Assembly (NCBI GenBank): GCA_947503365.1
Contig: CANNDT010000022.1
Coordinates: forward strand, 1 to 52,144
Origin: CANNDT01 sp945876205
GTDB lineage: Bacteria > Acidobacteriota > Vicinamibacteria > Vicinamibacterales > UBA2999
DNA length: 52,144 nt
Direction: 5' to 3'
The number at the start of each line of letters is the position of its first letter. Within the stretch, counting starts at the first letter, position 1. Of this stretch, positions 1-6,097 are shown in pieces. The position numbers and the translations under genes are program-made. Under the pieces are notes generated by a model. The model was not told the DNA's origin and did no database searches. It saw only the letters and a list, made by a program, of their open reading frames with translations.

Positions 1-141
1 TCCTTCTTGTGAGGCTTGCGCCTCGGGCTTAGACACCACTCGTGTATCACGAGCAGTGAGGAGCCGCCGCTTTCAATTTTCAACAGCTACTGGGACATCT
101 CCTAGAATCCGGCAGTTACTTTCACCGTCTTCATCTTCACC
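1..141. other. non-coding edge with two small hairpins
   Basis: No convincing gene is seen here. Two perfect hairpins lie close together: GAGGC/GCCTC with a 4-base loop (11-24) and CTCGTG/CACGAG around TAT (39-53). There is no clear T-tract, so a terminator role is only possible. The leftward genes at 264-581 would be transcribed into this stretch. Confidence 0.35.
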
Positions 142-224
142 GTTGAACATCTTGATGATCCCACCCGCCTTCTAGCTGTGCTGGGGATGCCATCGGCTCA
201 GCAGGGCCGCCAACGGGGCCGCCA
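142..224. repeat. 83-bp direct repeat, left copy
   Basis: This segment aligns without gaps to 1154-1236, including an identical core of about 30 bases around CAGCAGGGCCGCC. In the right copy the sequence is the last 53 bases of the small-terminase-like gene plus 30 bases downstream. The stop triplet CTA (172-174 here, 1184-1186 there) is preserved. Beyond 224 the similarity ends, so this is a relic of that gene's 3' end. It implies an ancestral duplication or tandem insertion of related elements. Confidence 0.8.
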
Positions 225-263
225 AGAAGTCTGCGAGCATTCCACCCCATCAACAGGTGGCTG

Positions 264-395
264 TCAGAGGGGGAAATTGGGGTTGGGATGGTAACCCTGT
301 CGTTCTGATCGCCTGAACTCGTGGACCGTTAGAATCAGTCCGGCAACCAGGAGCATTGAGACAAACACCCCAACTAAAAAAATGAGCATGCCCAT
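264..395 (-). CDS. 43-aa single-pass membrane protein
   Basis: A short open frame begins at ATG 395, with an in-frame alternative ATG at 389. It encodes one strongly hydrophobic segment (about residues 3-22) followed by a charged, proline-rich tail ending HPNPNFPL. It starts 3 bases after the TAG of the neighbouring 60-aa membrane protein, so the two are probably co-translated. I do not recognise the family. The hydrophobic helix and tight spacing are the only support. Confidence 0.5.
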   Translation of the reverse strand: MGMLIFLVGVFVSMLLVAGLILTVHEFRRSERQGYHPNPNFPL

Positions 396-398
396 CGC

Positions 399-581
399 CT
401 ATCGACTCCTGCTTCGGAGGACGAAATACAGCCCAGTGCCTAGGATCGAAGGAACCCAAAGACCAACGAAGATGCCGGCCTCTCTGTCCGGTGGCCCAAT
501 AACCCCGAACCACAATGAGATCGACAGGAGAAAGGACATGAACGCCGCGGCCAAGATCAATAAATCGCTTTTCTTGAGCAT
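399..581 (-). CDS. 60-aa two-helix membrane protein
   Basis: The chosen start is ATG 581 (MLKKSDLLIL), with a purine-rich AGAGGGG about 8 bases upstream. A longer frame upstream is basic and looks non-coding. Two hydrophobic segments (about residues 6-24 and 36-54) are joined by a short loop carrying GPPDREAG. This predicts a small inner-membrane protein with both ends in the cytoplasm. It forms a two-gene unit with the 43-aa membrane protein. Function is unknown. Confidence 0.55.
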   Translation of the reverse strand: MLKKSDLLILAAAFMSFLLSISLWFGVIGPPDREAGIFVGLWVPSILGTGLYFVLRSRSR

Positions 582-703
582 GACTTTAACCCCTCTGTGA
601 CGTTGTTGAAGCGTACCGGGTTCGTCGGAGACCGGATTCGTTGAATCAGGCCACCTTGGCCTGGGCGCAGCACTGCGCCTTGAACTCGCCGAGTGGCGGT
701 GAC

Positions 704-1045
704 TCACGCGCTCATCGGGCCTCGTGCGCTGGCGTCGATCTTCGCCGCGAGAATGAAGTCACTCTCGGTCAACCCATCGATCTTATGCGTCCAGATCGTG
801 ACGCCCACACTGCCCCACGCCAGTGTTATGTCGGGGTGGTGGCCCTGCGCTTCGGCAATCGCGCCCACGGCGTTCACAAAGGCCAGCGCGCTCGCGAAAT
901 CGGGACAGGTGAAGTCCTTCTTAAGGTGATGAGCGCGCACGACTGTCCACTGATCGATCTGCGCCGCAAGCGGAACAATTTCATCGGCGGTCAGGGCCGC
1001 GATCCCCCCTCGGCACGGAATGCAGGTCTGCTCAGACAGTGACAT
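704..1045 (-). CDS. phhB: pterin-4a-carbinolamine dehydratase
   Basis: A 113-aa protein of the PCD/DCoH family. The family dehydrates 4a-hydroxytetrahydropterin, recycling the cofactor of aromatic amino-acid hydroxylases. The family signature is visible as GHHPDI in the middle, followed by VGVTIWTHKIDGL near the C-terminus. Start ATG 1045 (MSLSEQTC) is preceded by GGAGGG at 1053-1058. An upstream ATG at 1084 is in frame but has no such site. It lies between the two 83-bp repeats and does not look like mobile-element cargo. No hydroxylase gene is visible nearby, so its pathway partner is unknown. Confidence 0.9.
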   Translation of the reverse strand: MSLSEQTCIPCRGGIAALTADEIVPLAAQIDQWTVVRAHHLKKDFTCPDFASALAFVNAVGAIAEAQGHHPDITLAWGSVGVTIWTHKIDGLTESDFILAAKIDASARGPMSA

Positions 1046-1153
1046 TCGACAGCCCTCCAGCCAGCGGCATCGCCGCAAGACCAACCGATACCCCGCGCCC
1101 GATCGAGGGTTCCATCAGCACTGGCCATTCTCAAGGTAACACGGCCTGCGGCG

Positions 1154-1236
1154 GTTGAACATTTTGATGTTTCCGCCCACCGCCTAGCCGTGCGCGACCT
1201 GCCAGCGGCTCAGCAGGGCCGCCAACGGGGCCGCCA
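1154..1236. repeat. 83-bp direct repeat, right copy
   Basis: Partner of 142-224. It spans the last 53 bases of the 147-aa phage-type gene (stop at 1184-1186) and 30 bases after it. The two copies bracket about 930 bp holding the small membrane-protein pair and the PCD gene. Confidence 0.8.
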
Positions 1237-1627
1237 GGTCCGCATCGCTCACCATTGGCAGGGCCGGCACCTCGACCTCCAGGGCCTCACGCGGGCGGCC
1301 AAGCAGTCGGTCAAAGATCTGCGTCAGCAGGGCGTGGTTGGGCGCCAGGGTCGTCAAGCGATACGCCTCGTCCCCGGCCTGCACCCGCGCCAGGATGGCC
1401 GCATCGGGGTCGGGATGGTGCACCCACGTCCCGTCTGTGCCCGTGGCAAAGACCGCGCTGGCCCCCTGGGCGGCACGGAGCTGGGCCTCGATGAGGTCGT
1501 CAAACCGGAGCGCCACCGCGGCCTGCCATTGGGCCAGCAGGGCCTGCTTTCGCCGCGTCGGGGCGTAGATCGCCCCGCGCTTGCCGCCGCTGCCGGCGCG
1601 TCTGCCACCGTGGTTCCGAGTATTCAT
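1184..1627 (-). CDS. small-terminase-like phage protein
   Basis: A 147-aa protein beginning MNTRNHGGRRAGSGGKRG. This glycine/arginine-rich head is typical of phage small terminase and related DNA-packaging proteins, which recognise packaging sites. A helical middle follows, then the segment FDRLLGRPREALEVEV, which resembles the end of many phage TerS-like proteins. The assignment is by general resemblance only, and no diagnostic catalytic motif exists for this class. It lies 43 bases after the 80-aa gene in the same direction. Its 3' end is duplicated at 142-224. Confidence 0.5.
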   Translation of the reverse strand: MNTRNHGGRRAGSGGKRGAIYAPTRRKQALLAQWQAAVALRFDDLIEAQLRAAQGASAVFATGTDGTWVHHPDPDAAILARVQAGDEAYRLTTLAPNHALLTQIFDRLLGRPREALEVEVPALPMVSDADLAAPLAALLSRWQVAHG

Positions 1628-1670
1628 CGTGCCTCCTGCTGCGGCCGCAGGCGTCCACGCACGTCCGGGG

Positions 1671-1913
1671 TCATCCCTTCGACTTCAACGTGCCGTCGTG
1701 TGCGGCGATAAACGCTCGGATGTCCGCCGCCATGTCCAGCAGCGTGAGCCACTGCTCTTTGTAGAGCGTGACCGGGAAGCGCCCCATCCCATAGACCGAG
1801 AGGCCGCCCTTCTCGCTGACCTTCATCGTGATGCCCTTCGCCGCCTGGGCCTTGAGGGTGGCGTTTTCGTTCCGGAGCCGTGCGAGTTCGTGCGTCAGAT
1901 CATCGTCGGACAT
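1671..1913 (-). CDS. small conserved phage/element protein with coiled-coil head
   Basis: An 80-aa protein. Residues 5-24 (LTHELARLRNENATLKAQ) have heptad spacing typical of a coiled coil. The rest carries the block KVSEKGGLSVYG-GRFPVTLYKEQW-LLDMA. I recall this block as a widespread conserved hypothetical in many bacterial phyla, often in accessory DNA. Its function is unknown to me. A DNA-associated or regulatory role fits the small size and coiled coil, but that is inference. It is probably co-transcribed with the terminase-like gene. The 419 bases upstream hold the GGCACACT array. Confidence 0.65.
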   Translation of the reverse strand: MSDDDLTHELARLRNENATLKAQAAKGITMKVSEKGGLSVYGMGRFPVTLYKEQWLTLLDMAADIRAFIAAHDGTLKSKG

Positions 1914-2188
1914 GGTGCCTCCTGCTGTGACGTAGACCCTTTAGTGTACGACGTACTCGCACGGATGAGGCGGCCTGTCGCCACGGGCTACGGTGCCGCG
2001 TCCAGCGCCTCACCGCGCCGACATCGTTGAGCCTCTGGCAGTTACCCCGCTGGCTGTCGGCGTCGTGCCTGCGGGCCGTGAGAGGCCCAGTCGAAAGGAC
2101 CACCGCTGACCACCGCCACTGCGGTCGCGAGGATGGGGCCGTCTTCAGACGTGGTGCACATCCGCTCTTGCGGCGGCTGGGTGATGCA

Positions 2189-2332
2189 GTGTGCCACGGG
2201 CATGAGACGTGATGTCTGATGTATTCGTGTGTACGGTGTGTGTGCCGCACTAACGTGCTGGCACACTCACACGTCAGTGTGCCAGGTTGGTGGTGGCACA
2301 GTCCGGCACACTGGCACACTCGCAGTGTGTGA
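2189..2332. other. GGCACACT/AGTGTGCC repeat array, candidate origin or operator
   Basis: In the 419-bp gap 1914-2332, the right third is packed with an 8-mer in both orientations. Copies are AGTGTGCC at 2189-2196 and 2276-2283, and GGCACACT at 2260-2267, 2305-2312 and 2313-2320. Near matches are GGCACAGT at 2295-2302 and AGTGTGTG at 2324-2331. The array directly abuts the 3' end of the primase-helicase gene, where many phage satellites and plasmids place an iteron origin. It also lies upstream of the 80-aa gene, so an operator is possible. The remainder (1914-2188) shows nothing I can name. Confidence 0.6.
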
Positions 2333-4201
2333 TCAGGCCCGACGATGCAGGATCGCGCTGTTCGGCCCCTGCGTCGTGGCGATGGCTCCCGTCGTCACGC
2401 CGAGTTTGATCGCCGCCCGTGTTTTGCTACGTGGGACGCCGCGGTCGATTGCCGCCTTCTCAAGGGTCCGGAACGACAGGGCCTCGTGGGCGCTCTCGAG
2501 GACCGCGAGGACGGCGGGCAACGCATCACGAACCGCGGCGTCCTTGCGCGACCCACCGGAGACGGTGAGATGGCGGCTCGCGGACTCGTAGGCGAGTTGC
2601 ACTTCGGGCTGGTTCACGTCACGACCGAACGCCGTGAGGAAGCGCGTCGAGTTCGGGCTGTCGTCCTGTCGCACGAGTCGCCACTCCACATCGGGCCAAT
2701 CGCGGAGCCGGGAATCCCCACGCGCTCGCTCGCCCGTGTGCCCCATATGGACCACCACGAGGGCTTCTGGAATCCCAGCCTCCTGGAGGAGCGCGTCGAA
2801 GGCCACCAAAAACCGTCCCGCGTCGTGATGCTCATCCAGCCCAAGCGCGTCGAGGATGGGTCGTAGGCAGTCGAGGATCAGATAGACCACGCTGGCGGCT
2901 CGGAGACGTGCTGCCCACGCGGAACGCACCTGGGGGTTCAGGATGTTGAAACTCGTCGCGGCACCACGCAGGGACAGGACGACCACCGAATCATCGCCCT
3001 GAATGCGTTGGTCGCGCAGCCACTCGTGGAGCTGGCCTTCCCCCATCTCCGTATCAAGCAGCGCGAGCGCGCCGCTGATCGGAGTGACCGGACATCTACC
3101 GAGGAACAGGTCCCCGTCGATCAGGCTCCTGATGAGATTGTCCCGGAGGGTGGTCTTGCCAGCTTTGTACTGGGCCGCTAGGACGGCACGACTGCCGGTC
3201 GGTAGCCATCCCTCGATCCGCTGTTGATCGAGAGCGACCGGCCGCGCTAGGCGCTCCCGGAGTGTCACTAGTGGCGGCGGCGGACGTGTGCCGTACTCTT
3301 CAGCGTCGAGCCGGGTGCGCGCCTCCCGCTTCGCCCGCTCGCTGCCCATCAGCGACACGACCCGCCGCTCGTGGTCATCGTTGTGGCCGGGTGGTGTGCC
3401 GAGATCCATCAGGGCGTCAGACGGGACCGCGTCGATGTCGGCCGGCGTCCAGACGCCTGTCGACTTGACCAACGCCACCAAATCAGTGCGGGTGTGACCG
3501 GCGCGAAGGTAGTCGGACACGTCGCCTTTGACCTGGAGGTCCGGCAACGTCACGACCTTCACTCGCAGCCCAGCCCGATGGCAGCTGTGCGCAATGTCCC
3601 CCGCATGCGCACGTCCAGCCGGGTCGTGATCGGGAAGAATCACGACGGCCTCCACGCCCGCCGCTTGGAGTTGCTGGCTGTAGTCGTCGCGCCACTGGCC
3701 GGCCCCCCCTGCGTTCGTGGTGGCGACGAGGCCGAGCGCACGCAGGGCCCCCACGTCCTTTTCTCCTTCAGCGACGTAAACAACCCGCTGTCCCTGTAAC
3801 GCAGGTAATCCATAGAGCACGCGCTGCACGTCGGTCAGCGTCCAGAGCCAGCCGCCGTGTCCATCGGGGCGACGCTGGCGGAAGTCTTTGGGGGCATACC
3901 GCACCACCTCATACAGGAGAGCGCCCTGTTCATCGGTGTACGGGTAGGTCTCGGCAATCACCCGGCTCGGCGTGGACGCGGGGGCCGTGTCCCTAAAGAG
4001 GTCCCGCAGCGTGAGGCCGACGGCGGCAATGATGTCTTCGACGGGGCACCCCGCGTGACAGTGCACCAGGGTGCGCCCGTCGTCCCCCGTGCTGATGCTC
4101 AGCGACGGCGTGCGGTCCTCATGCGCGGGGCACCGGGCTTGCCAGCCCGACCCGGAGGGTTTCGCGCCTGGAAAGTGCGCGACGACCTCACGAACGTCCA
4201 T
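2333..4201 (-). CDS. phage/satellite-type primase-helicase (CHC2, Toprim, RecA-like)
   Basis: A 622-aa protein that should prime and unwind DNA for an autonomous element. At the N-terminus is a CHC2 zinc finger with C24, H27, C48 and C52 (CPAH and CHAGC). Next comes a Toprim domain with VAEGEKD (about residue 142) and the acidic pair in LPDHDPAGR. A RecA-like ATPase follows with Walker A AAQYKAGKTT (about residue 342), Walker B-like ALLDTEMG and LILDCLRP. The C-terminus looks like a small winged-helix region. Start ATG 4201 (MDVREVV) is preferred over 4219 because it begins at the domain edge. It follows the AlpA-type gene by 57 bases. Confidence 0.85.
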   Translation of the reverse strand: MDVREVVAHFPGAKPSGSGWQARCPAHEDRTPSLSISTGDDGRTLVHCHAGCPVEDIIAAVGLTLRDLFRDTAPASTPSRVIAETYPYTDEQGALLYEVVRYAPKDFRQRRPDGHGGWLWTLTDVQRVLYGLPALQGQRVVYVAEGEKDVGALRALGLVATTNAGGAGQWRDDYSQQLQAAGVEAVVILPDHDPAGRAHAGDIAHSCHRAGLRVKVVTLPDLQVKGDVSDYLRAGHTRTDLVALVKSTGVWTPADIDAVPSDALMDLGTPPGHNDDHERRVVSLMGSERAKREARTRLDAEEYGTRPPPPLVTLRERLARPVALDQQRIEGWLPTGSRAVLAAQYKAGKTTLRDNLIRSLIDGDLFLGRCPVTPISGALALLDTEMGEGQLHEWLRDQRIQGDDSVVVLSLRGAATSFNILNPQVRSAWAARLRAASVVYLILDCLRPILDALGLDEHHDAGRFLVAFDALLQEAGIPEALVVVHMGHTGERARGDSRLRDWPDVEWRLVRQDDSPNSTRFLTAFGRDVNQPEVQLAYESASRHLTVSGGSRKDAAVRDALPAVLAVLESAHEALSFRTLEKAAIDRGVPRSKTRAAIKLGVTTGAIATTQGPNSAILHRRA

Positions 4202-4258
4202 GGTGCCCACCAGACACACGGTCGCGTTGGTAGGCGCGTCGGGTCGAGGCCCCCCCGG

Positions 4259-4468
4259 TCATCGCTGCCGCCCGGCGATCCAGCGAGCGATGTCTTGGGC
4301 GTCGTATGCAATCGCGTTCGCGCCGAGGCGAATCGCTCTGGGGAAATCTGGCGCTTTGGACCAACGCCAGAGGGTCGTGGCTGAGACGCCGAGCGCGGTC
4401 GCCAGTGTGCGAGGGCGCAGCAGCTGAAATGAGGGTGGTCGCGTGGCAGCGGAAGCTAGTTCGTTCAT
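4259..4468 (-). CDS. AlpA-type excisionase/regulator
   Basis: A 69-aa MerR-like helix-turn-helix protein: LLRPRTLATALGVSATTLWRWSK, then AIRLGANAIAYDAQDIARWI. This matches the AlpA/phage-excisionase layout, where a winged helix binds DNA and a short tail follows. In P4-like satellites and chromosomal islands such proteins activate or excise the element. Here it sits between the 261-aa gene and the primase-helicase, all leftward. A strong inverted repeat at 4509-4543 lies upstream and may be its operator. Confidence 0.85.
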   Translation of the reverse strand: MNELASAATRPPSFQLLRPRTLATALGVSATTLWRWSKAPDFPRAIRLGANAIAYDAQDIARWIAGRQR

Positions 4469-4508
4469 GCGCGCATCGTGGCCCGAGGCCTATCGATGTG
4501 CGTTTATC

Positions 4509-4543
4509 TAACCCAACACATTCGCGCCGCGTGTGTTGAGTTA
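4509..4543. promoter_or_regulatory. inverted repeat TAACCCAACACA/TGTGTTGAGTTA
   Basis: Two 12-base arms (4509-4520 and 4532-4543) match at 11 of 12 positions around an 11-base spacer. It lies 41 bases upstream of the AlpA-type start and just after the end of the 261-aa gene. No T-tract follows on either strand, so an operator is favoured over a terminator. Confidence 0.55.
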
Positions 4544-4553
4544 CATCGGCGCC

Positions 4554-5339
4554 TTAGGTCTTCTTGCTGGCGGAGGCGAGGTGCAGGCGCTTGTCAGCGA
4601 GCGAGATGCGCGGGGCGTCGGCGTCGAGTCGTGGGTAGTCATGCCGTGACGCGACCACCGCCGTGAGACGCGGCGCAAATGTTGGATTGCCCCGGTTGAT
4701 GATGCCCTCGGCGAGCTTCGCAAAGAGGCCACGACTCGCTTCCGAGACGGGCCAGCGGTGATGACGACCGTATGCCGCCAGCACCTCCAACAAAGACGTC
4801 GCCACCGACGTGGGCGGTCCGTCTTTTCCCGCTACCTGCGGCCATTTGCGGGCCAGAGTGCGATACCGCTCGATGGCGCTCCGCTGGTGAGCCAGTGCTG
4901 TCGTCAGTCCTGTCGCCCACTGGGACAGCCCTGGCTGACTCGCGCCAGGCAGCTGCCGCCCCCAGAGATCGGTGAGCGTCTTAATTGCGCTGATCGCGGC
5001 GTTCGCCGCAGTGATGGCGTTGCCCAGTTGCCGATCTCGCCGCGCTCTGGTTCTGGGGTTGAGGAGGATGGCTGCATACTGCCTGCGTTCGTGGGTCTTC
5101 AGGGCGTGCTGATGCGCGACCTCACTGATCCGTCGCCAATCGTCCAGGAGTCGCTGTGCGTCCTTCTGACGGCGCTGGCCGAACGCATCCCGAATCGCCT
5201 CGCACTGGTCCGGCGTGAGCCGACGGAAAAGTCTGCCCAGGTCCGCGTGCCAGTCACGAGCGGGGGACTGGCGAGGCGTCACGGGGAGGGAACCGTTTGA
5301 TGGGCGGGTGTTCCGGCGAGGTGTCGAGGGCGTCTTCAT
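4554..5339 (-). CDS. 261-aa helical protein of unknown function
   Basis: I do not recognise this protein. It has a basic, proline-rich N-terminus (about 30 residues), then a mostly helical body rich in Ala, Arg, Leu and Gln. The charged stretch DPNQCEAIRDAF-like (LTPDQCEAIRDAF) is followed by HALKTHERRQYAAILLNPRTRARR. It has no tyrosine-recombinase R-H-R-Y set and no serine-recombinase motif, although it occupies the tRNA-proximal place where an integrase normally sits. It is the first gene of the leftward set. A DNA-binding or replication accessory role would fit, but this is inference. Confidence 0.6.
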   Translation of the reverse strand: MKTPSTPRRNTRPSNGSLPVTPRQSPARDWHADLGRLFRRLTPDQCEAIRDAFGQRRQKDAQRLLDDWRRISEVAHQHALKTHERRQYAAILLNPRTRARRDRQLGNAITAANAAISAIKTLTDLWGRQLPGASQPGLSQWATGLTTALAHQRSAIERYRTLARKWPQVAGKDGPPTSVATSLLEVLAAYGRHHRWPVSEASRGLFAKLAEGIINRGNPTFAPRLTAVVASRHDYPRLDADAPRISLADKRLHLASASKKT

Positions 5340-5468
5340 CGCACGGTCATCCTAGTCGTGAGGCGCACCAGGCACAGCACGTCTCGGCGATGTTGGCGCA
5401 AGGCCATGCGTCGTCGCCTAGCGGGGATCTTTCTGTTAGCCCCGTGTTCGCCCGAAGACAGAAACAGG

Positions 5469-5482
5469 CTCCCCTGGGGGAG
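5469..5482. terminator. small GC hairpin downstream of tRNA-Ala
   Basis: CTCCC/GGGAG pair around CTGG lies about 27 bases beyond the tRNA 3' end on the minus strand. A TTTTT run directly follows the encoded CCA. The run and hairpin are not in the usual order, so processing plus weak termination is only a possibility. Confidence 0.3.
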
Positions 5483-5508
5483 GATCCTGCGGAATTGCTA
5501 AGTAAAAA

Positions 5509-5584
5509 TGGTGGACCTGACCGGGATCGAACCGGTGACCTCCTGAATGCCATTCAGGCGCGCTCCCAACTGCGCTACAGGCCC
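5509..5584 (-). tRNA. tRNA-Ala (anticodon GGC)
   Basis: A 76-base cloverleaf folds cleanly: acceptor GGGCCTG pairs with CAGGTCC, including the G3:U70 wobble that marks alanine tRNAs. The D stem is GCGC/GCGC, and the anticodon stem CCTGA/TCAGG has loop ATGGCAT (anticodon GGC, codon GCC). The T stem is ACCGG/CCGGT with loop TTCGATC, and CCA is encoded. The 3' end points at the satellite-like gene set, as expected for a tRNA used as an integration target. The gene is intact, and I found no second copy of its 3' end in the window. Confidence 0.97.
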
Positions 5585-5606
5585 CTGTGGTGGGACGGAA
5601 CACTCC

Positions 5607-5635
5607 ATTGTATTACGGAGGACCTACGCTGTCAC
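5607..5635 (-). promoter_or_regulatory. sigma-70-type promoter of tRNA-Ala
   Basis: On the minus strand, GTGACA (5635-5630) and TACAAT (5612-5607) are separated by 17 bases. The expected start of transcription is about 15 bases upstream of the mature tRNA 5' end. Confidence 0.65.
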
Positions 5636-5666
5636 AGGTCCCGGCTATAAATACTGAGGAGGCCGT

Positions 5667-5945
5667 CTAATTCGTCGATGGGACCTGGCGCCGGTGGGCC
5701 AGCACGAGCCACTGCGTCAGCAGTCGCGCGGCTTCATCGGGGGTGGGGCCGTAGAACGGCATCATGGCAGTGGGCATGCCTGGCCCGCGCTTCAACTGCG
5801 CGCGCCAGCGGTTACTGACGGGCGTGACCTCGATTTGATACGAGCGCCCGGCGATGGTTTCTTCGAAGCTATGCACGGTCACAATCTTGGAATGGTCGGA
5901 AGTGGGGACGGCGGTCGATCTTACGCTTCGCACGCAGGCGATCAA
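5667..5945 (-). CDS. small conserved-looking protein, unknown function
   Basis: Up to 92 aa if translation begins at ATG 5945. The convincing part starts near KIVTVHSFEETIAGRSYQIEVTP and ends with PDEAARLLTQWLVLAHR. GTG codons in that stretch are plausible alternative starts. It is a small soluble alpha/beta protein without a signal peptide or membrane helix. I do not recognise the family. Its 3' end is 83 bases from the tRNA 5' end, and it is transcribed towards it. Confidence 0.5.
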   Translation of the reverse strand: MIACVRSVRSTAVPTSDHSKIVTVHSFEETIAGRSYQIEVTPVSNRWRAQLKRGPGMPTAMMPFYGPTPDEAARLLTQWLVLAHRRQVPSTN

Positions 5946-5966
5946 GCGAAGCGGATCACGAAGACG

Positions 5967-6074
5967 CGGTCCACAGGTCGTACCGGCGCTCTGGGCTAAC
6001 GATCACGCGCGAAAATTATTTGCGTTGGCAGGTTGTCCACAGGATTTGCACGCGTCATCCACAACTTTTCCACA
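5967..6074 (+). other. cluster of DnaA-box-like sites
   Basis: Three 8-of-9 matches to the DnaA box TTATCCACA lie on one strand: TTGTCCACA (6033-6041), TCATCCACA (6055-6063) and TTTTCCACA (6066-6074). A weaker CGGTCCACA is at 5967-5975. Start-to-start distances are 66, 22 and 11, all multiples of 11, so the sites face one side of the helix. An AT-rich stretch (GAAAATTATTT, 6011-6021) lies among them. This could be part of a replication origin or a DnaA-titrating or DnaA-controlled site. No dnaA, dnaN or gidA gene is in view. Confidence 0.55.
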
Positions 6075-6097
6075 GCCGCGCGATCGAGGGCTGCTCG

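Noticed and set aside
1900..2319. A 139-residue minus-strand frame with several Cys and His across the repeat array
   Set aside because: The Cys and His codons come from the GCACAC repeats. There is no ribosome site and no family resemblance.
4554..5339. The 261-aa gene considered as the missing integrase
   Set aside because: No R-H-R-Y set of tyrosine recombinases and no serine-recombinase motif can be found.
5471..5482. A strong intrinsic terminator after tRNA-Ala
   Set aside because: The T-run lies before, not after, the hairpin in the direction of transcription, so only a weak entry was kept.
5509..5584. Search for a duplicated tRNA 3' end (att site) inside 1-5500
   Set aside because: I found no second copy of the 3' end by eye, so no att pair is claimed.
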